Origin: Kitasatospora acidiphila
GTDB taxonomy: Bacteria; Actinomycetota; Actinomycetes; Streptomycetales; Streptomycetaceae
Assembly (NCBI RefSeq): GCF_006636205.1
Contig: NZ_VIGB01000003.1
Coordinates: forward strand, 744,001-808,000
DNA: 64,000 nucleotides
Direction of reading: 5' to 3'
A program made the translations under genes and the position numbers. Numbering within the stretch: the stretch's first letter is position 1; the number at the start of each line of letters is the position of its first letter. The notes under the pieces are model-generated. The model was given only the letters and a program-made list of their open reading frames with translations. It was not told the DNA's origin and searched no databases. Of this stretch, positions 1 to 7,802 are shown piece by piece.

Positions 1-988
1 GGAAGGCCTGCACGGCCGGGTACTGGGTGTCCGCGTAGTTGCGGCTGGACGAGGTCGCCCACAGCACGGCGCGGCAGCCGGGCGCCGACTGGTAGTCACG
101 GGCCACCGTCTGGGTCCAGTTCTGCACATTGGTCACCTTGGCGGCCAGCTTCACCCCGGCGGTGTCCAGGGCCTGGCAGAGCGCGGTGTTGCCCCGGGTG
201 TCCATGGCGTCGAAGAGCAGCTGGGTGTGGTCGGCCGACAGTGCCGTGGCCACCGCCTGGAAGGCGGGCAGCGCCAGGTCCACCGTCCGGGTCAGCACGT
301 GGTAGCCCTCGGCGGCGAGGCCCTGCTCGATCTGGTGCGCGTAGGAGAGCGACTCGGCCTGGTTGTAGGCGACCACGGCGGCGCGGTCGGCGTTCAGTCG
401 CTGCTTGAAGAACCGGTAGACCTCGGTGGTCTGGTAGAGCGTGCCGTCCCAGCCGACGCTGCGCCCGTCCCGAGGAGCGTTGTTGCCGTAGATCTCGAAC
501 AGGTGCGGCCAGCGGTCGTACTGTGTCCCGATCGGCTGCCCGCCCACGTCCGGCACCGCTTTGCCGCTCACATAGGACGCCCCCGCGTAGTCCAGCGAGC
601 TGCCCGCGGTGAGCGCGAACACCTGGTCGTGGTCGATCAGTTGGTGCACGCAAGTTTGGTTGCCGATGCCGCTGCCGCCGTCGTCGCAGGTGACCACCTG
701 CACGGTTCGCCCGTGCAGCCCGCCGGCGGCGTTCAGCGCCTGGAAGAACGCCAGCGCCCCGTAGCGCGGCCCGGAGAGCACCTCGGCGCCCAGCGGGCTG
801 GTGAGGGAGGTGATGATCCCGACCTTGATCTGGCCGGCCGTCACCCCGGTGTCGCTGGCCGTGTTGCCGCCGCCGGCCGGTGGGCCGGTGGGGGCGGCGA
901 AGTCCTTGGCGGGCAGCCGGGTGCCGCAGCCGACCAGCAGGAGCAGGACGGCCGCGGCGAGGCGGGCGCGACGGGTCAGCTGCTGCAA
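1..988 (-). CDS. Branched-chain amino acid-type ABC substrate-binding lipoprotein (3' end cut by window edge)
   Basis: The 329 residues in the window begin at a TTG that overlaps the stop of the preceding lipoprotein gene by 13 bp. The start is followed by a lipoprotein signal (RRARLAAAVLLLLVGC, acylated Cys near residue 21) and a proline/glycine linker. The body is a type I periplasmic-binding fold of the LivJ/Peripla_BP_6 family: GQIKVGIITSLTSPLG opening strand, ALNAAGGLHGRTV, and VVTCDDGGSG. Extracellular capture of an amino acid, amide or similar small polar ligand is inferred from the family; the ligand cannot be read from sequence. The permease and two ATPases of the same class lie about 1.1 kb away on the other strand, so this is probably their receptor. 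The C-terminus lies beyond base 1. Confidence 0.85.
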   Translation of the reverse strand, partial: MQQLTRRARLAAAVLLLLVGCGTRLPAKDFAAPTGPPAGGGNTASDTGVTAGQIKVGIITSLTSPLGAEVLSGPRYGALAFFQALNAAGGLHGRTVQVVTCDDGGSGIGNQTCVHQLIDHDQVFALTAGSSLDYAGASYVSGKAVPDVGGQPIGTQYDRWPHLFEIYGNNAPRDGRSVGWDGTLYQTTEVYRFFKQRLNADRAAVVAYNQAESLSYAHQIEQGLAAEGYHVLTRTVDLALPAFQAVATALSADHTQLLFDAMDTRGNTALCQALDTAGVKLAAKVTNVQNWTQTVARDYQSAPGCRAVLWATSSSRNYADTQYPAVQAF

Positions 989-1509
989 CCGGGCACCGCG
1001 CTGGCACCGGCCTGGGCGACCAGGGCGCACAGCGTCGAGTCGGAGACCTTCCAGGTGCCGTTCTCCAGCACCGCCTGCCCGGCCGCGTTGGGCTGCACGG
1101 TCTGCCCCTGGAGCGAGAGGTTGTAGGTGACGGTCGCCATGGTCGCCGAGGTGAACTGCACATTGGTCACCTGTGCGCTGATCTGGCCCACCCGGGGGTC
1201 GTTGGCGAAGCTCTGCAGCACCGGCAGCAGTTGGGTGCCGTTCTGCAGCAGGCCGGCCTTGGCGGTGATCGGGGTGCTGGGCGAGAAGAAGCTCTGCCAG
1301 TTCTGGGTGATCTGCTGGGTGGCCGCCGCGGTGTCGGCGGGTGCGGTCCCGGTGGGGCCGGCGGACGGGCTTGGCGACAGGCCGGCCGACGTCGGGCTCG
1401 GCGTGGGGCTCGGCGTCGTCGTGCTCTTGGTGCTGCTGGAGCAGGAGGTCACCAGCAGCGCGGCGCCGAGGACGGCACCGGCCGCTCTGATCACGAGGTC
1501 CTTGCGCAT
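976..1509 (-). CDS. Small secreted lipoprotein, MTB12-antigen-like domain
   Basis: A 177-aa protein with a clear lipoprotein signal (MRKDLVIRAAGAVLGAALLVTSC, acylated Cys23). A Ser/Thr/Pro-rich spacer of about 35 residues follows, then a compact domain of about 100 residues (QQITQNWQSFFSPSTP to STLCALVAQAG) resembling the C-terminal domain of mycobacterial low-molecular-weight antigen MTB12, an NTF2-like fold. No enzymatic motif is visible. It is cotranscribed with and overlaps the ABC binding protein downstream, so it may be an accessory of that receptor on the cell surface; this is inference from context. The divergent neighbour starts at 1631, leaving about 120 bp for both promoters. Confidence 0.75.
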   Translation of the reverse strand: MRKDLVIRAAGAVLGAALLVTSCSSSTKSTTTPSPTPSPTSAGLSPSPSAGPTGTAPADTAAATQQITQNWQSFFSPSTPITAKAGLLQNGTQLLPVLQSFANDPRVGQISAQVTNVQFTSATMATVTYNLSLQGQTVQPNAAGQAVLENGTWKVSDSTLCALVAQAGASAVPGCSS

Positions 1510-1630
1510 GGGGTCTCTCTCCGCCCGGTGGTACCGGTTCTCGGTCGTGGTGACACTGCGTCAGCGTGCGACACGGGTAACACTGACCATGTAGGCCGAT
1601 CGGCGAACCACACGCAACAGGAGGCAACGG

Positions 1631-2140
1631 ATGGACGACCCCGGCGCGGGCGCCTCCTCGCCGGGCCGGCGGGGACCTGGCCGGTCGGCCGCCGAGCGCC
1701 TGTTCACCGGGCCGGGCCCCGGCCTGCTGCTCGCCGTGGTCGGCGGGGCTCTCTGCGTCCTCGGCTGGTACGCGGTCTCCGGCGAGTCCGTGACGGCCCG
1801 CCAACTGCCCTACCTGGCGTCGGCCACCGCGCCGGGCGTGGCCCTGCTCACCGGCGGCCTGGTCTGGCTGGCCGTCCACACCGCCGCCGGCGGCACAGCC
1901 GACCGGCCCGCGGCGGCCGTCGAGTGGCAGGCACCCGAGGCGGCCGGGGAGCCGGGGGTGCTCGGCGGCGGGCTGGTCGCCGTCCCGGGGGGCACCCTCT
2001 GCCACCGGCCGGGCTGCCCGCTGGTGGCCGGCAAGGAGCAGGCCGTACCGGTCGACGCCGCCGCGGTGCGGCAGCGCGGCCTGGCCCCCTGCCCGGTCTG
2101 CGAGCCCGACATCCTCCCCTCCCCCGAAACTTCCCCCTGA
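1631..2140 (+). CDS. Membrane protein with C-terminal Cys/His cluster
   Basis: A 169-aa protein starting at an ATG with a good AGGAGG ribosome site. It has two hydrophobic segments (about residues 27-47 and 60-84). A soluble tail follows in which His/Cys are arranged as CHRPGCP, about 20 residues, then CPVC, a plausible zinc-ribbon-like or metal-binding knuckle. Its stop codon overlaps the start of the permease gene by one base, so it is the first gene of the ABC operon. I do not recognise a named family. A role in assembly or regulation of the transporter is only suggested by its position. Confidence 0.75.
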   Translation: MDDPGAGASSPGRRGPGRSAAERLFTGPGPGLLLAVVGGALCVLGWYAVSGESVTARQLPYLASATAPGVALLTGGLVWLAVHTAAGGTADRPAAAVEWQAPEAAGEPGVLGGGLVAVPGGTLCHRPGCPLVAGKEQAVPVDAAAVRQRGLAPCPVCEPDILPSPETSP

Positions 2141-3975
2141 TGGCCGCACCCGGACTGGCGATCGACTTCGCGCTCGCGGGCGTGGCGGTCGGGAGCGCGG
2201 CGGCACTCAGCGGGGTCGGGCTGGTGGTCTGCTACCGGCTGACCGGGGTGCTCAACCTGGCGCAGGGCGGGATCGCCGTGTTCATCGCGTACCTGCTGCG
2301 CGAGCTGGCCGTGGTGCGCGGCTGGCCGCTGTGGCTCGCGGCGGCCGTCTGCCTGCTGCTGGTCGCGCCCGGGCTCGGGGTGCTGCTGCAATTCGGCGTC
2401 TTCGGGCCGCTGCGGCGGCGGGCGGCCGGAGTCGGTGAACAGGTGGTGGCGACCGTCGGGGTACTGGTGCTGCTGATCGGGCTGGTGGCGGCGATCTGGG
2501 GCACCGCGCCGCTGGCCGACGTGCCGTCGCTGGTCCCGGCGCGCACCTTCACGCTGCCGGGTGGGCGGCTGCTGCGGCTGGACACGGTGGCCCAGCTGGG
2601 CGCGGTGCTGGTGGTGACGTGCGCGGTGTGGGCGGTGGGCCGGTTCACCCGGTTCGGGGTGCGCAGCCGGGCGGTCGCGGACGACCCGGTGCTGGCCGAG
2701 CTGGCGGGGGTGAACGCCGAGGCGGTCGGCGCGATCGGCTGGGCGTTCGGGGCGCTGACGGCGGGCCTGGTCGGGGTGCTGCTGGCTCCGCTGGTGCTGC
2801 TCGACCCGTACGGTCTGCCGCTGCTGGTGCTGGAGACCCTGGCCGTGGCGGTGGCCGCCCGGTTCCACAGCCTGCCGGTGGCGGTGGCCACCGGGCTGGC
2901 GCTCGGCATCGCGCAGGCGGAGCTGGCCTGGCTGCACCCGCCCGGCACGCTGATGGCGGTGGTGGACGCCGCGCAGTCCAACCTGTTCGCGGTGGCCCTG
3001 CTGGTGGCGGCCCTGGTGCCGTGGGGTGCGGCGGAACAGGGGCTGGTCGGAGGCGGGGCGCTGCTGGCCGGCACGGGGGCTCGGCGCCATCGGGACGGGT
3101 GGACGCCGCTGCTGTGCGCGGTGGTGCTGCTCACCCCGCTGGCGCTGCGCGGTGGCGGGGTGCGCGCGCTGCTGACCGTGCCCGGGATCGCCCTGGTGCT
3201 GCTCTCGGTGGTGCTGGTCACCGGGAGCGGCGGGCTGGTCTCGCTGGCCCAGGGCGCGTTCGCCGGCCTGGGCGCGCTCGGCACCGCGCAGCTCGCCTCC
3301 GGGCAGGTGCCGGGCGGGGCGGCGCTGGTGGTGACGGTGCTCGGGCTGGCCGCCGCCGGGGTGCTGATCGGCTGGCCGGTGGTGCACCGGCGGGGCCTGG
3401 TGCTGGCCCTGGTGACCTTCGCACTGGCCGTCGGACTGAGTCGCTTCGTCTTCCAACAGCCCTATGCCACTGCGGGGTTGACAGCGATCCGACCGTCGTT
3501 CCTGCGCAGCGACCGGGCTCTCTACAGTGCCGAGCTGGCGGTGCTGGCGGTGGGCGCGCTGCTGGTGGCGGCCGTGCGCCGGGGGCGGCTGGGCCGGGCC
3601 CTGCTGGCCACCCGCGACCATGAGGCGGGCGCCTGGGCCGCCGGGGTGGCGGTGCCGCGGCTCAAACTGCTGGTGTTCGCCCTCGGTGCCGGGCTGGCCG
3701 GCGCCGGCGGGGTGCTGCTGGCGCTGGCGGGCGGTGCGTTCGACGCGGCGACGTTCGACCCGGTGCAGGGGCTGCTCTGGTTCGCCACGGTGGTGGTGAC
3801 CGGGGTGGACAGCGCTGCCGGGGCGGTGCTGGCCCCGTTCGTGCTGGTCGGCCTGGACGCCGCCACGGTCCCTGGCATGTCGGCGGTGGCGGTCGGGGCA
3901 CTGGCCACCGCCACCGGGCACCTGCCGGGCGGGCTCATCGGGTGGGCGCGCAGCCGGCTGGGGGCGTCGTCGTGA
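2140..3975 (+). CDS. Fused LivH-LivM-type branched-chain amino acid ABC permease
   Basis: A 611-aa integral membrane protein made of two permease modules. The N-terminal half (about residues 1-300) has the LivH pattern, with GLVVCYRLTGVLNLAQGGIA near the start. The C-terminal half (about 340-600) has the LivM pattern, with GSGGLVSLAQGAFAGLGALG and RDHEAGAWAAGVAVPRLKLL. In most systems these are two separate genes, so this polypeptide may supply the whole transmembrane pore. The ATG is placed by its 1-base overlap with the upstream stop (TGATG). In-frame sequence extends far upstream but lies antisense to or inside other genes. The stop overlaps the first ATPase gene by GTGA. Confidence 0.9.
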   Translation: MAAPGLAIDFALAGVAVGSAAALSGVGLVVCYRLTGVLNLAQGGIAVFIAYLLRELAVVRGWPLWLAAAVCLLLVAPGLGVLLQFGVFGPLRRRAAGVGEQVVATVGVLVLLIGLVAAIWGTAPLADVPSLVPARTFTLPGGRLLRLDTVAQLGAVLVVTCAVWAVGRFTRFGVRSRAVADDPVLAELAGVNAEAVGAIGWAFGALTAGLVGVLLAPLVLLDPYGLPLLVLETLAVAVAARFHSLPVAVATGLALGIAQAELAWLHPPGTLMAVVDAAQSNLFAVALLVAALVPWGAAEQGLVGGGALLAGTGARRHRDGWTPLLCAVVLLTPLALRGGGVRALLTVPGIALVLLSVVLVTGSGGLVSLAQGAFAGLGALGTAQLASGQVPGGAALVVTVLGLAAAGVLIGWPVVHRRGLVLALVTFALAVGLSRFVFQQPYATAGLTAIRPSFLRSDRALYSAELAVLAVGALLVAAVRRGRLGRALLATRDHEAGAWAAGVAVPRLKLLVFALGAGLAGAGGVLLALAGGAFDAATFDPVQGLLWFATVVVTGVDSAAGAVLAPFVLVGLDAATVPGMSAVAVGALATATGHLPGGLIGWARSRLGASS

Positions 3976-4709
3976 CCGCTGCGCCCGCAGGGCCCGTCTT
4001 GAGTGCCCGGTCCGTTTTGAGTGTCCGGTCCGTGACCCGCCGGCTCGGCGGTGTCGCGGTGGTGAACGGTGTCGACCTGGACCTGGCGCCCGGTCAGGTC
4101 ACCGCGCTGGTCGGCCCCAACGGCGCGGGCAAGAGCGTGCTGCTGGACTGCCTCAGCGGGGTGGCCCGGCCCGATGGCGGCCGGATCCTGCTCGGCGCTC
4201 GTGACGTCACCCGGGCGCCCTGCCATCGGCGGGCCCGGCTCGGGCTGGCCAGGACCTTCCAGCAGGTGGCCGTCTTCCCGGGGCTGACGGTGGCGCAGAA
4301 CGTGCTGGTCGGCGCGGAGCACCACGGTGCCACGGGGGCCGTCGGGCGCACCCGGGTCGCGGGGGTGCTGCGGCTGCTCGGGCTGGCCGAGCTGGCCGCG
4401 CATCCGGTCGCCGGGCTGCCGCTCGGGGTGCTGCGGCTGGTGGAGCTGGGGCGGGCGCTGGCCGGCGGGCCCCGGGTGCTGCTGGTGGACGAGGTGTCGG
4501 TGGGCCTGGATGCGGCCCAAGTCGCCTGGGTGGCCCAGGTGTTGGCGATGACGGCGGAGGAGGGCGCCGCGGTGCTGCTGGTCGAGCACGATCTGGCCCT
4601 GGTGGCCCGGCTCGCGCACCGGGCGTATGTGCTGGACACCGGCCGGGTGGTGACCACCGGCACGATCGCCGAGGTGCTGGCCGACGAACGGGTGCGGAGG
4701 CTCTGGTGA
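3972..4709 (+). CDS. LivG-type ABC ATPase
   Basis: A 245-aa cytoplasmic ATPase of the branched-chain amino acid (HAAT) class. Walker A is GPNGAGKS, the Q-loop region is RTFQQVAVFPGLTVAQNVL, Walker B is VLLVDEVSVGLD, and the H-loop is LLVEHD. The signature motif is diverged: LPLGVLRLVELGRAL stands where LivG proteins usually carry a LSYGQQR-like sequence, so signature Ser and Gln are missing. I chose the GTG at 3972 because it forms a GTGA overlap with the permease; an in-frame GTG at 3942 would add ten residues. It probably energises the fused permease together with the next gene. Confidence 0.87.
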   Translation: MTAAPAGPVLSARSVLSVRSVTRRLGGVAVVNGVDLDLAPGQVTALVGPNGAGKSVLLDCLSGVARPDGGRILLGARDVTRAPCHRRARLGLARTFQQVAVFPGLTVAQNVLVGAEHHGATGAVGRTRVAGVLRLLGLAELAAHPVAGLPLGVLRLVELGRALAGGPRVLLVDEVSVGLDAAQVAWVAQVLAMTAEEGAAVLLVEHDLALVARLAHRAYVLDTGRVVTTGTIAEVLADERVRRLW

Positions 4710-5368
4710 CCACGCCGCTGCGGCTCGCGCTCCTGGGGGTCACCGTGCACCAGGGCTCGGCGGTGCGCCTGGCCGGGGTGGACATCCGCTGCCCGGCCGA
4801 CCGGCTCGGGTTCCTGATCGGGCGCAACGGCTCCGGTCGCACCGCCGTGCTGGAGACGCTGGCCGGGCTGGTGCGGCCCAGCGGCGGCACGGTGCTGCTC
4901 GACGGGCGCGACATCGGCTCCCTGCCCCCGCACCGGCGGGCCGCCCTCGGGGTGGTGCTGGTGCCGGCCCGCCGCGCGGTCTTCCCCGCTCTCACGGTGG
5001 CCGAGACCCTGGCCCTGACCGGTCGGCCGCCGCAGCCGATCGTCGACGCCTTCCCCGAGTTGGCTCCGCTGCTCCCCCGCCGGGCCACCGCGCTCTCCGG
5101 CGGGCAGCAGCAGCTCCTGGCCCTGGCCCGCGCGTTGCTCACCGACCCGGCCGTGCTGCTGCTGGACGAGCCGGACCGCGGTCTGGCCCCGGCGGTCAGC
5201 GCCCGACTGCATGACCAACTCGCCATCCGCACATCCCTGTTGACCGCCCGCACGCTCCCCGCCTGGGCACCGCCGACCGCGCTGGTCCATGTGCTGGAGC
5301 GCGGCCGGGTCGTCTGGCAGGGCGAGGCGGGCGAGCTGCGCGCGGGCTCGCGGTTCCGAGCACCCTGA
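4706..5368 (+). CDS. LivF-type ABC ATPase with degenerate nucleotide-binding motifs
   Basis: A 220-aa LivF-like ATPase starting at a GTG that overlaps the upstream stop (GTGA). The signature (LSGGQQQLLALARAL) and Walker B (VLLLDEPDRGLAP) are intact, but the Walker A reads IGRNGSGRT, with Arg instead of the catalytic Lys. The segment after Walker B is shortened and lacks the LVEQ/H-loop that normally follows by about 30 residues. The protein is also somewhat shorter than usual LivF (about 235 aa). It may be a non-hydrolysing partner in an asymmetric ATPase pair, or a decaying gene. A stem-loop follows at 5396. Confidence 0.82.
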   Translation: MTTPLRLALLGVTVHQGSAVRLAGVDIRCPADRLGFLIGRNGSGRTAVLETLAGLVRPSGGTVLLDGRDIGSLPPHRRAALGVVLVPARRAVFPALTVAETLALTGRPPQPIVDAFPELAPLLPRRATALSGGQQQLLALARALLTDPAVLLLDEPDRGLAPAVSARLHDQLAIRTSLLTARTLPAWAPPTALVHVLERGRVVWQGEAGELRAGSRFRAP

Positions 5369-5395
5369 CGCCTGGTCAGCCGTTCGTCAGGGAAA

Positions 5396-5428
5396 GCCCT
5401 GATCTTGAAGCCGGGGTCCGATCAGGGC
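5396..5428 (+). terminator. Stem-loop after the ABC operon
   Basis: GCCCTGATC (5396-5404) pairs exactly with GATCAGGGC (5420-5428) around a 15-nt loop, 28 bp past the last ABC gene. There is no U-tract, as is common in streptomycetes. A third CCCTGATC copy lies near 5494, just before the next gene, so a regulatory role is also possible. Confidence 0.5.
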
Positions 5429-5521
5429 GGATCCCCGATGGCCGGCGCGTCGTTGATCGGCAGACTCTTCGACGAGCCGGAACGCAACCGGCCCTGATCC
5501 CTGACTCGGAGAGAATCCGCT

Positions 5522-6745
5522 GTGAAGAGCCCCGTCAGCCGTACTCGTTGGACCACCGCGGCCGCCGCCGCTGCCCTCACCGCCGCACTCGCCGTCGGCG
5601 TGACCTCCCCGGCGAGCGCCGCACCCGTCACCGGCGCGACCGCGTCGGCGAGTGCGTCGAGCACCGCCCTGCCGCCGCTGGACCCGGCGGCGATCCGGCA
5701 GGCGCTGGCGAACCGCCCGGCGGCGGATGTCTCCGGCGGGTTCGTCCAAGTCACCGGCAGCGCGGGGAAGTTCACCGGTGCCTCGGGCCCGGGCATCAAC
5801 CCGGACGGCCGGTTCCGGATCGGCTCGATCTCCAAGGTGTTCACGGCCACCGTGATGCTGCAGCTGGCCGCCGAGGGCAAGGTGGACCTGGACGGCACCG
5901 TCCAGCAGTACCTGCCCGGCGTGCTGCCGGCCGGCTTCCCGCCGATCAAGGTGGGTCAACTGCTCAACCACACCAGCGGGTTGCCCGGCGGCTCGGTCGG
6001 CTGGGGCAACGGAGGCACCGGCTGGTTCGCCGACCACCGGTTCGACAGCTGGACGCCGCAGCAGATCGTCGCCGGGATGGCCGGTGAGCAGATGAGCTTC
6101 CAGCCCGGCACCGCGCAGCAGTACAACGGCATGAACACCTTCGTGGCCGGGATGATCATCGAGAAGGTCACCGGCCACAGCTACGCCCAGGAGGTGCGTC
6201 GGCGCATCATCCAGCCCATCGGCCTGCACGACACCTCCGTCCCGAAGGCCGACGACCCGCGCCTGCCGGACGCCGCGGCCCACCCCTACCTGACCGTGCA
6301 GGACCCCGACGGCGGCTCGCACCAGGTGGACGTGACCGAGCAGAGCCCGTGGCCGTGGGCCGAGGGCGGCCTGATCTCCAGCGCCCCCGACCTGTCCCGC
6401 TTCTACGACGCGCTCTTCCGCGGCCGCCTGCTCCCGCCCGCCCAGGAGCAGCTGCTGTTCACCGTCCCCGACGTCCCCGACTACCAGAGCAGCCACTGCA
6501 ACACCGGCCCCACCGCCGGCCGCGCCTGCATGAGCATGGGCCTGGAGCGCGCCGAGCTGAACGGCCTGGTGGTCTGGGGCAAGACCGGCTCCCGTCCCGG
6601 CTGGACCAGCGGCGTCTTCGCCACCCGCGACCTCAGCCGCACCGTGGTCTACTCGGTCAACCCGACGGTCCTGGACGGCGCCGAGGCGCCGTACTGGTAC
6701 GGAATCGCCACAGCTGCGTTCGGGATCGGTCAGCAGAAGCCCTGA
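5522..6745 (+). CDS. Secreted serine hydrolase (beta-lactamase / D-Ala-D-Ala carboxypeptidase family)
   Basis: A 407-aa exported penicillin-recognising hydrolase of the class C/AmpH/R61 type. A Sec signal peptide (about residues 1-35, TSPASAAPV cleavage region) leads to the catalytic SxxK motif in FRIGSISKVFTATVML. The KTG triad motif is in VVWGKTGSRPGW. The middle motif region reads QQYNGMNTFVAGMIIEKVTG, where the third residue of the usual YxN appears to be Gly, with an Asn two positions later. Likely activities are D,D-carboxypeptidase, esterase or amidase on cell-wall peptides or beta-lactams; the family does not discriminate these. The GTG start follows a GGAGAG site. It appears monocistronic. 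Confidence 0.87.
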   Translation: MKSPVSRTRWTTAAAAAALTAALAVGVTSPASAAPVTGATASASASSTALPPLDPAAIRQALANRPAADVSGGFVQVTGSAGKFTGASGPGINPDGRFRIGSISKVFTATVMLQLAAEGKVDLDGTVQQYLPGVLPAGFPPIKVGQLLNHTSGLPGGSVGWGNGGTGWFADHRFDSWTPQQIVAGMAGEQMSFQPGTAQQYNGMNTFVAGMIIEKVTGHSYAQEVRRRIIQPIGLHDTSVPKADDPRLPDAAAHPYLTVQDPDGGSHQVDVTEQSPWPWAEGGLISSAPDLSRFYDALFRGRLLPPAQEQLLFTVPDVPDYQSSHCNTGPTAGRACMSMGLERAELNGLVVWGKTGSRPGWTSGVFATRDLSRTVVYSVNPTVLDGAEAPYWYGIATAAFGIGQQKP

Positions 6746-6800
6746 CGTCGCCGCGCTGACCTAGGGTGATCCCGGTCAGTTCACGCAGATGGGGGGACAC

Positions 6801-7307
6801 ATGAGGTCGCTCGGGACGGTCCGGATCACCAGATGGCTGACGGTCGGCCAACTGGTGGCCTGGTCAGCCTTCACGGTAGGCATGCTCGCGCTCTACTGCC
6901 GGTTGGTCGAGGAGACGTACGCCTACCACGAGGGGGAGGGGCGGTTCGCCGGCGAACTGGCGCTGATCATGTTCTTTCCGCCGCTGCTCGGCAGCATGCT
7001 GCCACCTCTCTTCTGGTGGTGGGCGCTGGCATCGTGGCATCACCGTGAGGTCGACGCCAGGATGAAGATCCGAGCCGCCGCGGTCCTCACCGCGGCCGTT
7101 CCGGTGCTGCTCACGATCGCCCCCAGGCGGCTGGTGCCGTACTGGGGGTACAGCGTGGTCGCGTTCGCTCTGGTCGGCGCCCTGGCCCTCACCGCCGCCT
7201 GGGCCGCACAAACCCCCGAGGTCGCCGCCCGGCTCACCGAGCCACCGAAGAAGGCGGGGCGTCGCGCGCCGATTCCCCAGTGGCCGGCGCCGGCCCGCCG
7301 CGACTGA
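6801..7307 (+). CDS. Four-helix membrane protein, unknown function
   Basis: A 168-aa protein with four hydrophobic stretches (roughly residues 10-30, 46-72, 86-102 and 108-130) and a charged proline-rich C-tail. I start it at the ATG at 6801 because GGGGGA sits directly before it. An in-frame ATG at 6789 would add four residues and lies inside that ribosome site. No conserved motif is recognised. It converges on the merR gene with a 6-bp gap. Confidence 0.65.
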   Translation: MRSLGTVRITRWLTVGQLVAWSAFTVGMLALYCRLVEETYAYHEGEGRFAGELALIMFFPPLLGSMLPPLFWWWALASWHHREVDARMKIRAAAVLTAAVPVLLTIAPRRLVPYWGYSVVAFALVGALALTAAWAAQTPEVAARLTEPPKKAGRRAPIPQWPAPARRD

Positions 7308-7313
7308 CCACGG

Positions 7314-7685
7314 CTACCAGGTCGCCATCTGCTCCCGGAAGGTCGGGCAGCTGACGATGTCCTGCTCGCCGCACTGGAGGGCGTGCGTCAGCAGCTGGTG
7401 CGCGTGCTCGAGGTCGAGCATGCGCTGCTCGACCTCGGCGACCTTGGCGCGGATCATGGCCTGTCGGCGGGGCCGGTCCTGCTGGAACTCGCCGATCTCG
7501 GCCAGGGTCAGCCCGGCCTGCTGGAACTTGCGCAGGATCACTATGCGCTCGGCGGCCTCCGGTGGATACCGCCGCTGCCCGCCCTGCCGTTCGGGCGCGG
7601 GCAGCAGGCCGTGGCGCTCCCAGAAGCGGATGGCCGACGCGGGCACCTCGGTGATCCCGGCGAGCTGACCGATCGTCATCCGCAT
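7314..7685 (-). CDS. MerR-family transcriptional regulator
   Basis: A 123-aa one-domain MerR regulator. The winged helix-turn-helix occupies residues 1-70 (MTIGQLAGITEVPASAIRFW, GLLPAPERQGGQRRYPPEA). An antiparallel coiled-coil helix follows (about 75-108), ending in a tail with two cysteines (CGEQDIVSC). That Cys spacing is not the four-Cys iron-sulfur motif of SoxR and is too sparse to assign a metal. It is divergent from the class II aldolase gene, and a 22-bp dyad lies in the shared promoter, so it probably controls itself and that gene by the MerR mechanism of untwisting a long-spacer promoter. The effector is unknown. Confidence 0.88.
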   Translation of the reverse strand: MRMTIGQLAGITEVPASAIRFWERHGLLPAPERQGGQRRYPPEAAERIVILRKFQQAGLTLAEIGEFQQDRPRRQAMIRAKVAEVEQRMLDLEHAHQLLTHALQCGEQDIVSCPTFREQMATW

Positions 7686-7712
7686 CGCGGCGTGCCTCCT
7701 CGTGTGTCGCTT

Positions 7713-7734
7713 GACTTGAACCTTAGTTCAAGTC
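7713..7734. promoter_or_regulatory. MerR-type operator dyad between merR and the aldolase gene
   Basis: GACTTGAAC (7713-7721) and GTTCAAGTC (7726-7734) are perfect inverted 9-mers around CTTA, 28 bp from the regulator start and about 70 bp from the aldolase start. Length and symmetry fit MerR-family operators placed in promoter spacers; a TTGACT at 7711 overlaps the left arm. Confidence 0.6.
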
Positions 7735-7802
7735 ACACAGTTGCTGGTGCGCACGGCGGCAGCACTGGAGCGGCCGCCGGCCGAGCACGAGGAGATGATG
7801 GG

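Noticed and set aside
880..2139. Long plus-strand open frame in front of the fused permease
   Set aside because: It runs antisense to the lipoprotein genes and through the Cys/His membrane protein in another frame; composition is Arg/Gly/Ala-rich without family signal. The permease start is set by TGATG at 2138.
1810..3921. Minus-strand 703-residue frame over the permease
   Set aside because: Gln/His/Arg/Pro-rich complement of GC-biased codons; no motif and covers a clear membrane protein gene.
7314..7685. SoxR identity for the MerR protein
   Set aside because: Only two cysteines in CGEQDIVSC; the four-Cys iron-sulfur motif is absent.
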